Assembly (NCBI GenBank): GCA_018287875.1
Contig: JAGVVL010000015.1
Span: 62,001 to 126,000, forward strand
Source of the DNA: Nigrospora sphaerica
Lineage: Eukaryota; Ascomycota; Sordariomycetes; Amphisphaeriales; Apiosporaceae
Length of the DNA: 64,000 bases
Reading direction: 5' to 3'
In this document: piece by piece, positions 54,270 to 64,000 of the stretch
Position numbering within the stretch: the stretch's first letter is position 1
Layout of the letters: each line of letters begins with the position of its first letter
Notes under the pieces: model-generated
Database searches by the model: none
Told to the model about the DNA's origin: nothing
The model's input: the letters and a program-made list of their open reading frames with translations, nothing else
Program-made: the position numbers and the translations under genes

Positions 54270-57200
54270 TATTATTATTATTATTGTTCTTACACCTAGC
54301 GACCTATCTAGGCCATGAGGACCCCCCGCGCATCTTAGCCTAGGAAAACCGTTCCGGGCTGACGTCCGGCCGGGTGAAAAACCTAGGTTCCGCTGCGTCG
54401 CACCGCTTCTATCTGCTCTTTGACCTGCCATACCGAGATCGGGCTCAGCGCGCCCGCTTCTTAGCTGATGAGTTGATTCGCCAGCTGGAACATGTCCAGC
54501 CTACGCGAGCGGAGTAGCCATCTCGCGATAATTCCTGCTTTTCCTGGGGTGTCGAGCATCCTGTCCGTGTCTATCGGTCCTCCTAGAGCTTGGACGAGAT
54601 GCTCTCGTCTTTCTCTTTCCCGTGGGCAGAAAACGAGGATATGCTGGACGGTCTCCCTGCCCTGACCACAGACGCACCAGGGGCTGTCGAAGCCCGGGAC
54701 CCTACGCTTAAAAAGGAAGTCTCGCAGCCCAATCTTGCCAGTCCTCGCTTAGACGAGGATGGAGCTCTCGGCCTTATGGAGTCCCTTATAGAGCTTGAGG
54801 ACGTGTTTGTCTGGCGGCATCTTAGTTGCTGTCGGGGTTCGTGCTGTTCGATTTTGCTGCGCTTGTTGCCATCTTTGAAGCCAGTCTCTCTCCTCAGCCT
54901 TATATACTGAGTCTCCAGCTAGCCATTCGTTTAGCCACCTCTTACGATCGGGAGCGTCGGGGCCTTTCGGTCTGCGCCGGCGAGTCGGTCTTGTTAGGAT
55001 CCATCTAGCTGCGCTATCGCACCTTGCTTGGATGAGTGATGCGATACGCGGCTGTTGGAGCCTCTCTTCCGATGCCGCCACCCTTCTGTTGAGCCACGTG
55101 TCTAAGGGGGACACGTAAGCTTCCGTTTCTAGTACTGCAGTGGCCGTGGCTTTGAAAGCTCCTGTGACCTTTCGGAGGCACTCTGTCTGGACGTCGTTAA
55201 GTGCCTTGGCTCTATTTTTCGAGATCTGGCGGTGCCACTCTAAAGCTCCATAGCCTATCGCAGACCGTACGACGGCTGTATAGACTTGGCGGGCTCGCTG
55301 GAGAGACGCGCCCCATATCGAGCCGGCTATCCGGTCTAGAGCATAGACCTGCGTCGCCATCTTCTTCGATATCGACTGGATGTGGACGTCCCAGCGGAGA
55401 CGTCTATCCACCTGGATGCCAAGGACGCGGCAGGAGTCTTCTGGTTCGATTTCGTGGCCTTCTAAAGCTATCTTTATGTCCGGACCTTTCCGTCTTCGAG
55501 AGAAGTGGACTAGGTGATATTTCTGGACTGTAAAGGTCATGCCGTGGCTGACTGCCCATTCTTTACAGATCCTGTGAGCGGCTTCCAGCCGCTCGCAAGT
55601 CTACTCGGGGTCCAAACCGAAGCCCACGAGGTTCGTGTCGTCTGCGAAGGCTATAGTAGCTATTCCTGGTATAGCGCGGAGAGCCTTATAAAGACCGGCT
55701 GTATAGAGGCAGAAGAGGATGGGCGATAAGGGTGAGCCCTGCGGGACGCCTGCCGGAACTAGGATCTCGTCCGATTCCTGGCTGTCGAAGAATAGCGTAG
55801 TGGACCGGTTAGATAAGAAGCTTCGGATCCAGCTAATAGTCTATATAGGGACCCTTAGTGCTCGCAGGTTAGCGAGGAGCCTTCCATGGTCGACCGAGTC
55901 GAAAGCGCCCGAAATATCCAGCGAAAGAAGGGTTGCTGCGCCTCCATGTTTCCAGGCTGTACAGACTAGGTCCGTTAGCAACCGTAAGGCTGTTTCCGTG
56001 GAGTGGCCTTTCCGGTTGCCCATCTGTTCGTCCGGGAGCAGTCCGTTCTCTTCGGCAAAGCTAGCTAGCCGTTGCGCTAGTAGGCTCTCGATCGCTTTCC
56101 CTATAGTGTTGAGCAGCGCGATAGGTCTCCATCCGCCGGCTTGGTGATACTCGTTTGGCTGCTTTCCTGGCTTCCGGAGGATGACGGTGACTGCTTTCCG
56201 GAACGCTCTTGGATAGTATCCTATATGCCAGCACGCTTCCGCTAGGGAGGCCAAGGCCTGGAAGAGGGGCTTTCCTAGGCGTTTAAGGAATCCGTTCGGA
56301 AGCTGGTCTGGTCCAGGTGCCTTCCACTGGCCTGCCTTAGTAAGGACGTCTTGGACTTGTTCTGCTGTCACCTTGCTGTCCATATCGAGAGGCGCTGCGA
56401 GCCGGTTCGTTATTCGGAAGCCGGTGTACGTAGCCTTAGGGAGGGGATAGAACCTCTCTCGGAAGACCTCTGTTTTCTCCTTATGGGTCGTTGCTTCGCC
56501 ACGCGGTGTGTAGAGTGTAGGGACTGCCGGGGGTAACGGCGGTGCTGCTCCTTCCGTTCTTGCCCATCTCGCGATATTCCAGACGCCAGCTGGCTGGCTA
56601 GACGCCTCGTGGAGCATATGTCTCCAGGACGCCGTCTTGGCTTCTCGGATTGCTTTCTTCTTTGAGAGAGTTGACTGCCGGAGGGCTCGCCAAGCTACGT
56701 CCGTCCTGTCGGAAAGCCATATCCGCTGGGCTCTTCGCTCCTTCTCTATAGCTTCTTCTGTCTCGCGGTTCCACCAGGCTTTGCCTCTCCCTTTAGAGTA
56801 GCGGAGGGGGGCAACCAGGTCGGCTATCCGAGTTAATTCCTTAGTTAACGTTTCAGTGTAGCTATCGATTTCTTCTGGTGTCTCGAGTCGCCCTGGCTAT
56901 AGTAGGTATACCGCTTCTGCCTTCGCCTGGTCATAGTCAGCTGTTTTCCAGCTGCGTCGTGGCCTGTCTTGGCGGTCTGTATAGGGTCCAGCCACGCGTA
57001 TCACCTGCGGGAGGTGATCGGATCCAGCATATGGGGCGTACCCGTCGTAGGCAGTTCGGAGATCGTCCGTGGCCCACGCTAGGTCGATCGTGGAGTCCAT
57101 GCACCCTCTTCGAGTCCATGTCGGTGTTCCAGGGGGTGTGATCAGCTGGAGTCTCCAGGATTCTGCTAGCTGGAGCAGTTTATCAGCTGCCCTATGGGGT

Positions 57201-57549
57201 CGGACGTTGTATCCTCCCCAGACGGGGTGGTGGACGTTGAAGTCTCCCACGAGGACTGTTCGTCTTGGCTGGGGTTCGGCATGGAGGGCTTCGATAGCGG
57301 GCAGGTCCGATCTGCTGGTGGACCCAGGGGGAGGCGAGTATATGCAGACGACTGTTATGGGACCGTCTGGTAGTTGGATTGTGATGTGACACCTATCTGG
57401 CTGCGCCTTGTATGTCCACTGCGCTGGGGTGTACTTCTTATTAATATAGATGCATGCCCTACCTCCCTCGGTTGCGTAGAGTAGGTAGTATGGAGAGGAT
57501 CTCGGGCAGTAGGTGGTCGGCATATTTGGGTTTCGCCAGGGCTCTTGGG
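54270..57549 (-). mobile_element. LINE B, 5'-truncated, 14-bp target duplication
   Basis: ACGCTGCAAGCTAT flanks it at 54256-54269 and 57550-57563. The tail is ATT repeats at 54270-54290. The 5' end is truncated in the endonuclease domain at 57549. It is inserted antisense in LINE C ORF1. It has few mutations compared with LINE C, so it is clearly younger than its host. Confidence 0.93.
54370..57523 (-). pseudogene. LINE B ORF2: endonuclease, reverse transcriptase, zinc finger
   Basis: Endonuclease at 56897-57523: GGRACIYINKK, VGDFNVHHPVWGGYN, DSTIDLAWATDDL and GSDHLPQVIR, all catalytic blocks of the APE-type nuclease present except the truncated start. RT at 55841-56617 has KAPGPDQLPNGFLKRLG, GGWRPIALLNTIGKAIE and LLSLDISGAFDSVDHGR; then PAGVPQGSPLSP and the catalytic AFADDTNLVGFG at about 55620-55660. 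The thumb and C-terminal part run to 54749, and the finger WCDCGQGRETVQHILVFC follows that stop. Only a few stops break it (56897, 55841, about 55600, 54749), all TAG/TAA at likely glutamines. It nicks target DNA and copies its own RNA there. Confidence 0.9.
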
Positions 57550-58601
57550 ACGCTGCAAGCTATCTATAAGGAAATTAAAGCTCCTAAGACGTACGCTGCA
57601 GCTGCTACTGCCCTCACCGCCGCCCCGGCGCCCAGGGCCCCCCAGGTAGCCAAGACTCTGCCTCCTCGACACGAACGGGAGGTAATAGTTAAGGCCGTAG
57701 GAACTGAAGGCCGCACCTATAAAGAGATCGTGCGAAAGGTTAACGCAGTAACAGGTAGAGAGACAGCAATAGCCATACGGAAGCTTCCTAGCGGAGACTA
57801 TGCTATTACCTGCAAGACAGCAGAAGAGAAGCGACAGCTGGAAATTGACTAGGCCTGGACTACCGAGGCCTTCGGAGAGAACGCCTCTATCTAGAAGAGA
57901 AAGATCCTAGTAGTGGCCTATGGCATCAACAAGGAGGCCATAGAGACGAACTAAGGGCAGCTAGAAGTCCAACTCTGGAACCAGCCCGGCAGCCTTATCG
58001 ACGTCCTGGAGGCCAAGCTCCCTCGCAACGCTAAGACCTCGTTTAGGAAGGTTACGGCCCTATATATTGCAGTACCCACGGTCTAATAAGCAGAACAGCT
58101 ATGCCGAGACGGCCTTATATAGCAGTATAGCTACTATCTATACGAGCCCTTCGCTAAAGGAGCACAGCTTAAGCAATGTTACGACTGTTACCGTTATAGA
58201 CATATCGCCCGTGTCTGCCGCCACGCATATAGGTGCGGGCTCTGCTCTTCAATAAAGCATGACAATAAAGAATACCCAGAAGCCGAGAATAAGACCCAGT
58301 ACTGCTATCTAGCATGCCGAGGACCACACATTACGTGGTTTAAGGAGTGTCCAGTCCGCTAGGAGCAGGTCTAGATTGCTAAGGCTGCTTATATCACAAG
58401 ACTGAAGGGATTCGTATTGCCCTTGTAAGAACCCCCTAAGCTAACAGCCGAAGACTGGTAGACAGTACAGCCGCGGAAGCGTCGAGCAACCAGCTGCCGT
58501 ACTAGAAGCACTGGCAGAGCCCGCAGCAGAACCCACAAAGAGATAGACGACATAGACATCGAAACACCGGAGTCAACACTAAACAGTATCCACGATCGAC
58601 T

Positions 58602-61600
58602 ATAACAGCGCTAAGGATCCTACACTGGAACACGCAGAAAAGTAAGAAAGCACAGATCCTGGCAGTTGATGCTATCTCCGAAGAGTACGATATCCTGGCT
58701 ATTTAAGAGCCTTAGCGAAACCTAAATATGCCGACCACCTACTACTTAAGATCCTCTCCGTACCACCTACTTTATGCAATCGAGGGAGGTAGGGTATGCA
58801 TCTATATTAATAAGAAGTACACCTTAGTATAGTGGATATACAAGGCGCAGCTAAATAAGTGTCGTATTATAATTTAACTACTAGATAGTCCTATAACGGT
58901 TATCTGTATATACTCGCCTCCCCCTAGGTCCACTAGCAGATCGGACCTGCTAGCTATCGAAGCCCTTTATACCGAACCCTAGTTAAGATAAACAGTCCTC
59001 GTAGGAGACTTTAACGTCCACCACCCTATTTAGGGAGAATACAACGTCCGACCCTATAGGGCAGCTAATAAGCTACTCTAGCTAGCAGAATCCTGGAGAC
59101 TCCAGCTAATCACACCCCCTGGAACACCGACATAGACTCGAAGAGGGTACATGGACTCCACGATCGACTTAGCGTGGGCTACAGACGATCTCCGAGCTGC
59201 CTACAACGGGTATGCCCCATTTGCTGGATCCGATCACCTCCCCCAGGTGATACGCGTGGCTGGACCCTATATAGACCGCTAAAACAGGCCACGATGCAGC
59301 TGGAAAACAGCTGACTATAACCAGGCGAAGGCAGAAGCAGCACACTTACCACAGCCAGGGCGACTCGAGACACTAGAAGAAATCGATAGCTACACCGAAA
59401 CGTTAACTAAGGAATTAACTTAAATAGCCAACCTAGTTGCCCCCCTCCGCTACTCTAAAGGGAGAGGTAAAGCCTGGTAAAACTGTAAGACAGAAGAAGC
59501 TATAGAGAAGGAGCGAGGAGCCTAGCTGATATAGCTTTCCGACAGGACAGACGTAGCTTAGCGAGCCCTCCGGCAGTCAACTCTCTTAAAAAAGAAAGCA
59601 ATCCGAGAAGCCAAGACGGCGTCCTGGAGACATATGCTCCACGAGGCGTCTAGCCAGCCAGCTGGCGTCTGGAATATTGCGAGATAGGCCAGAACCGAAG
59701 GAGCAGTACCGCCGTTACCCCCGGCAGTCCCTACACTCTTTACACCGCATAGCGAAGCAACGACCCATAAGGAGAAAACAGAGGCCTTCTAAGAGAGGTT
59801 CTATCCCCTCTCTAAGGCCACGTACACCGGCTTCCGAATAACGAACCGGCTCGCAGCGCCTCTCGATATGGACAGCAAGGTGACAGCAGAACAAGTCTAA
59901 GATGTCCTTACTAAGGCAGGCCAGTGGAAGGCACCTGGACTAGACCAGCTTCCGAACGGGTTTCTTAAACGCTTAGGAAAGCCCCTCTTCCAGGCCTTGG
60001 CCTCCTTAACGGAAGCGTGCTGGCATATAGAATACTATCTAAAAGCGTTCCAAAAAGCAGTCACCGTTATCCTCCGGAAGCTAGGAAAGCAGCTAAACAA
60101 GTATCACTAAGCCGGCGGATAGAGACCTATTGCGCTGCTTAACACTATAGGGAAAGCGATCGAGAGCCTATTAACGCAACGACTAGCTAACTTTGCCGAA
60201 GAAAACGGACTGCTCCTAAACGGACAGATAGGCAACCGGAAAGGCCGCTCTATGGAAACAGCCCTACGGTTATTAACGGACCTAGTCTGCATAGCCTGGA
60301 AATATAAAGGCGCAGCAACCCTTCTATCGCTGGATATTTCGGGCGCTTTCGACTCTGTTAACTATGGAAGGCTTTTTATTAAACTGCGAGCGCTGAGGAT
60401 CCCTATATAGACTATCAGCTAGATCCGAAGCTTCCTATTTAACCGGTCCACTACGCTATTCTTCAATAGCCAGGAATCGGACGAGATCCTAGTCCTAGCA
60501 GGCGTCCCGTAGGGCTCACCTTTATCACTTATCCTCTTCTGCCTTTATATAGCCGGTCTCTATAAGGCTCTCTACGCTATACTAGGGATAGCTACTATAG
60601 CCTTCGTAGACGACACGAACCTTGTGGGCTTCGGTTTAGACCCCGAGCAGACCTGTAAGCGGCTAGAAGCCGCTTACAGGATCTGTAAGGAATGGGCAGT
60701 CAGCCACGATATGACCTTCGCAGTCTAGAAATATCACCTAGTCCACTTCTCTCGAAGACGGAAAGGTCCGGACACGAAGATAGCCTTAGAAGGTTACGAA
60801 ATCGAACCAGAAGACTCCTGCCGTGTCCTTGGTATCCAGGTGGATAGACGTCTCCGCTGGGACGTCCATATCCAGTCGATATCGAAGAAGATGGCGACGT
60901 AAGTTTATGCCCTAGACCAGATAGCCAGCTCGATATAGGGCGCGTCCCTCCAGCGAGCCCGCCAAGTCTACACAGCCGTTGTACAGTCTGCTATAGGCTA
61001 CGGAGCCTCAGAATAGCACTATTATATTCCGAAAAGCAGGGCTAAGATACTAAGTGATATTCAGACTGAGTGCCTCTGTAAGGTCACGGGGGCCTTTAAG
61101 GCGACAGCAGCCACGATATTAAAAACAGAAGCCTACGTATCGCCCTTAGATATATGGCTTAATAAAAGAGTGGCGGCTTCGGAAGAAAGGCTCTAACAGC
61201 CACACATCGCCTCGCTTATCCAAGTAAGATGCGACAACGCAGCCAGATGGATTCTAACAAGACCGACTCGCCGGTGTAGACCGAAAGGCCCCGACGCTCC
61301 CGATCGCAAGAGGTGGCTAAACGAATGGCTAGCTGGAGACTCAGCACACAAGGCTGAGGAGAGAGACTGGCTCCAGAGATGGCAACAAACGCAGAAAAAC
61401 CGAACAACGCGAGCCCCGGCAGTAACCAAGATGCCGCCAGACAAGCACGTCCTTAAGCTCCATAAAGGACTTCACAAGGTAGAGAGCTCGATCCTTATTT
61501 AAGCGAGGACCGGCAAGATTAGGCTACGAGACTTCCTTTTTAAGCGCAGGGTACCAGGCTTCGACAGCCCATGGTGTGACTGCGGTCAGGGTAGGGAGAC

Positions 61601-61950
61601 CGTCCGGTATATCCTCGTTTTCTGCCCACGGGAAAGAGAAAGACGAGAGCATTTCGTCTAAGCTCTAGGAGGACCGGTAGACACGGATAGGATGCTCGAC
61701 ACCCCGGAAAAGCAGGAATTATCGCGAGATGGCTACTCCGCTCGGGCAGGCTGGACATGTTCCAGCTGGCGAATCAACTCATCAGCTAGGAAGCGGGCGC
61801 GCTGAGCCCGATCTCGGTATGGCAGGTCAAAGAGCAGATAGAAGCGGTGCGACGCAGCGGAACCTAGGTTTTTCACCCGGCCGGACGGTTGCCCGGAACG
61901 GTTTTCCTAGGCTAACATGCGCAGGGGGTCCTCATGGCCTAGATAGGTCG
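58602..61950 (+). pseudogene. LINE C ORF2, RIP-degraded
   Basis: The start codon seen in LINE D is ATA here (58602-58604), a G-to-A change. Endonuclease blocks at 58990-59230 (VGDFNVHH, DSTIDLAWATDDL) and RT blocks at 59900-60700 are readable. The catalytic FVDDTNL near 60606-60626 keeps both aspartates. Stops TAG/TAA are scattered. A TAA at 61500-61502 is shared by position with LINE A, B and E. The finger PWCDCGQGRETV follows at about 61570-61605 (with TGT and TGC codons). Confidence 0.82.
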
Positions 61951-61985
61951 CTAGGTGTAAGAACAATAATAATAATAATAATAAT

Positions 61986-63130
61986 ACATCAATATCTTTG
62001 GCTGGCGAAGTCGGACTCTACAGCCTCCCCGCGGCGCCGGCTGGAAATCTTCCTAGATCAATTGACTGAGGGAGAGCCGATGTAGAGACGCATTCTGCAC
62101 GAAAGTGCAGCGAGGCGCCATTACTGCGTCGCTGTGTCGCTGCACCGGAGTTGTGCTGAGACGGTCTATGATGCGGGATTTTCGGGCGTCGCACGACCGA
62201 AAATTTTTCGCCCCCGCCAAACGCAGCAAGCAGCCTCGAAAATCGACACCGCGCGACGCCGGATCGACGACAAATCAGCCGCGCAGCGAAGGCCCTCGTC
62301 TCTATAGAGGGATTTGGGTAAAAAAACTATCCGACGTCGACTCGGTTCTCGAGGCGACGACAGGACACCCTCGGCCCTGCCGAGCTCTGAGACGGCTTGC
62401 AGTGAACAGCCGCGAGGGCATCGAACGAATACCTAAGTGGGCGTGCGTACGGAGTAATAGAAGTTGTTAAGAGCACGGGAACGGAGTCGTTAAGGCAATA
62501 GTGGCTACGGCTGGCCGCCCGTGTCGCCCTTCGGGGTGACAGCGCACCGCTCCGGAGACGAACATATGGTGGATCAGGGCAGGTTAGTCGAGGCCTTACG
62601 GGGTACTATGCCGGCGTGGTGGTACCCCTTACCGAAGGCCTACGGCAAGACATGGTCGGCTCGCCGGCAGAGATAGCGGCGAGCAACGGGAAGCCGGTCT
62701 AGGGCTCGCCACCCTAGGACACCGGTGGGCCGTAGCATAGCATGACGACCGCGGGACCGGCAGAAGAACAGGGTAGCCCCTACGTCCCCTACTCGCACTA
62801 GGGTCGACTAGAGATGGAACCGGTTCGAGGACTTGCCGTGGAAGGGGATGAACAGCTGGATTGGGCCAGCCCAGGGACCTGGAGACAAGGATGAGACGGA
62901 CTGCCTTCGATTGTGCCAAAGGGCATCTTCTCTATTGGAGTGTCGCTGGCGTAGGTGCTATCCTAGGAGGCTGCAGGTCGAGGAGGTCGTGCTATGGCTC
63001 GAGAGTACGGATGCGCATGTCGGTGGTCCTAGAGAGGGATATGCCCTTGCGGGCTGCTTAAGGTGCAAACCTTCTATTCCCCACCTCTTTCTATGGAAAG
63101 CGCAGAGAACTAGACCCGGGGGATAGGGGG
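61986..63130. other. GC-rich DNA of unknown function between two LINEs
   Basis: High GC, no RIP signature, many short open frames in all registers, none with a known domain. Features seen: the hairpin CTGCAC-GAAA-GTGCAG with a GNRA loop at 62096-62111, and CGCCCTTCGGGG near 62527. It could be host DNA, a structured leader of a different retroelement or a pseudogene. The right edge joins LINE D at about 63131 within ORF1. Confidence 0.4.
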
Positions 63131-64000
63131 CCTCGCAAGAACCCCCTAAGCCAACAGCCGAGGACTGGCAGATAGTACAGCCGCGAAAGCGTCGAGCAAC
63201 CAGCTGCCGCACTAGAAGCACTGGCAGAGCCCGCAGCAGAACCCACGAAGAGACAGACAACATGGACGTCGAAACACCGGAGTCAACACTAAACAGCATC
63301 CACGCTCGACCATGACAACGCTAAGGATCCTACACTGGAACACGCAGAAAAGCAAGAAAGCACAGATCCCGGCAGTCGATGCCATCTCCAAAGAGTACGA
63401 CGTCCTGGCTATCCAAGAGCCCTGGCGAAACCCACACATGCCGACCACTTACTGCCCGAGATCCTCTCCGTACTACCTTCTCTATGCCGCCGAGGGAGGC
63501 AGAGCTTGCATCTACATTAATAAGAAGCACCCCCCAGCGCAGTGGACTTATAAGGCGCAATCAGATAGGTGCAACATCACGATCCAGCTACCAACAGTTA
63601 TCTGCGTATACTCGCCTCCTCCTGGATCGATTAGCAGATCAGACCTGCCAGCTATCGAAGCCCTCCTTACCGGTCCCCAGCTAAGACGAACAGTCCTCGT
63701 AGGAGACTTTAACGTTCACCACCCTGTCTGGGGAGGACACAACGTCCGACCTCATAAGGCAGCCGATAAGCTACTCCAGCTAGCAGAATCCTGGAGACTC
63801 CAGCTTATCACTCCCCCTGGAACACCGACATGGACTCGAAGAGGGTGCATGGACTCCACGATCGACCTGGCGTGGGCCACGGACGATCTCCGAGCTGCCT
63901 ACGACGGGTACGCCCCATATGCTGGATCCGATCACCTCCCCCAGGTGATACGCGTGGCTGGACCTCAAAACGACCCCCAGAACAAGCCACGGCGCAGCTG
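63131..64000 (+). mobile_element. LINE D, 5'-truncated, continues beyond the window
   Basis: Joins LINE C sequence at the position equal to 58427 (CGCAAGAACCCCCTAAGCC). The ORF1 end and ORF2 start are preserved with no stop. It is the least mutated LINE copy in the window. Confidence 0.85.
63312..64000 (+). CDS. LINE D ORF2, N-terminal endonuclease domain (partial, open to window end)
   Basis: ATG 63312 opens MTTLRILHWNTQKSKKAQIP and runs without a stop for 229 codons to the window edge. APE-type endonuclease blocks in order: LHWNTQ, VLAIQEPW (catalytic glutamate), CIYINKK, VICVYSPPPGS, VGDFNVHHPVWGGHN, DSTIDLAWATDDL and GSDHLPQVI (catalytic histidine). All expected acids, asparagines and histidines are present. 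The ORF1 frame ends TGA at 63313-63315, overlapping the start as ATGA, a layout that suggests termination and re-initiation. Compared with LINE B it lacks about four codons before VICVYS. It may be an active copy; the RT part is outside the window. Confidence 0.85.
   Translation, partial: MTTLRILHWNTQKSKKAQIPAVDAISKEYDVLAIQEPWRNPHMPTTYCPRSSPYYLLYAAEGGRACIYINKKHPPAQWTYKAQSDRCNITIQLPTVICVYSPPPGSISRSDLPAIEALLTGPQLRRTVLVGDFNVHHPVWGGHNVRPHKAADKLLQLAESWRLQLITPPGTPTWTRRGCMDSTIDLAWATDDLRAAYDGYAPYAGSDHLPQVIRVAGPQNDPQNKPRRS

Larger units (their letters stand above)
53953..58606 (+). pseudogene. LINE C ORF1 (nucleic-acid-binding protein), interrupted by LINE B
   Basis: ATG 53953 opens MVDSPPSRQSAGGGSRYRPA. 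The first part reaches the insertion at 54269 and continues at 57550. 57560-57852 stays open and reads REVIVKAVGTEGRTYKEIVR and KLPSGDYAITCKTAEEKRQL, the RNA-binding middle domain. Zinc-knuckle-like cysteines follow near 58170-58350 (CYDCYRYRHIARVCRHAYRC, then CGLC, CYLACRG and FKECPV). Stops TAA/TAG lie at several glutamine or tryptophan sites. The ORF1 protein binds the LINE RNA. In LINE D its stop overlaps the ORF2 start as ATGA. Confidence 0.8.
53846..61985 (+). mobile_element. LINE C, full length, with LINE B inserted in ORF1
   Basis: Starts GAAAACTTTTTCG like the 5' fragment at 38519 and ends in an (AAT)n tail at 61965-61985. About 4.85 kb once the 3280-bp LINE B and its 14-bp duplication are removed. 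It codes for two ORFs with zinc-knuckle ORF1 and endonuclease-RT ORF2, as in Tad/I-like fungal LINEs. No clear target duplication was found. Confidence 0.88.

Noticed and set aside
62096..62111. Hairpin considered as a hammerhead or other ribozyme
   Set aside because: The stem and GAAA loop are present but the CTGATGA core of hammerheads is not.

Overview
The window looks like a repeat island of a filamentous ascomycete (Pezizomycotina). The evidence is a HET-domain gene relic, a tyrosinase relic, a gene with a short fungal intron (GTAAGA donor, ACTGAC branch site, GCAG acceptor), and many nested retroelements mutated in the style of repeat-induced point mutation (RIP). In the frames that can be followed, premature stops are almost all TAA or TAG at places where copies or context suggest CAA, CAG or TGG, and aspartates turn into asparagines. 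Only one host gene looks intact: a membrane-anchored lectin-like protein at 36813-38477. Nearly everything else is transposon or remnant.

Layout. 1-3.9 kb: two Fot1/pogo-like elements, one inserted inside a HET gene. 4-8.1 kb: a copia fragment and a gutted copia-type LTR element that holds a complete 1.86 kb pogo-like transposon with perfect 45-bp inverted repeats. 8.45-29 kb: a copia solo LTR split by a 5'-truncated LINE and by a giant Gypsy element (10340-29029, target duplication ATAT). The Gypsy in turn holds a complete 5.9 kb copia (16642-22520, target duplication CAAGC), a Gypsy-type solo LTR and a GC-rich solo LTR. Its 3' part carries two long, unrecognised, divergent reading frames. 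29.7-35.2 kb: a second pogo-like copy containing a copia solo LTR, then scraps of Gypsy, transposase and unclassified repeats. 35.7-38.5 kb: host DNA with the tyrosinase relic and the lectin-like gene. 38.5-48.5 kb: RIP-mutated LINE, transposase and chromovirus pieces, one with a chromodomain and an antisense zinc/coiled-coil frame, plus solo LTRs. 48.5-64 kb: four LINE copies of one ORF1/ORF2 family with (AAT)n tails. One LINE is nested inside another, one carries a 484-bp miniature LTR element with identical LTRs, and the last runs off the window with an open endonuclease frame.

The boundaries allow a relative chronology. Heavily mutated layers (Gypsy A and B, LINE E, LINE C) are old. The copia elements, GC-rich solo LTRs, miniature LTR element, LINE B and LINE D are young and lightly mutated. 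Most useful for follow-up: the extra ORFs of the giant Gypsy, the antisense ORF of the chromovirus, the miniature LTR element, and a solo-LTR family with a variable array resembling heat-shock elements. Family assignments come from reading motifs by eye; no database search was run.
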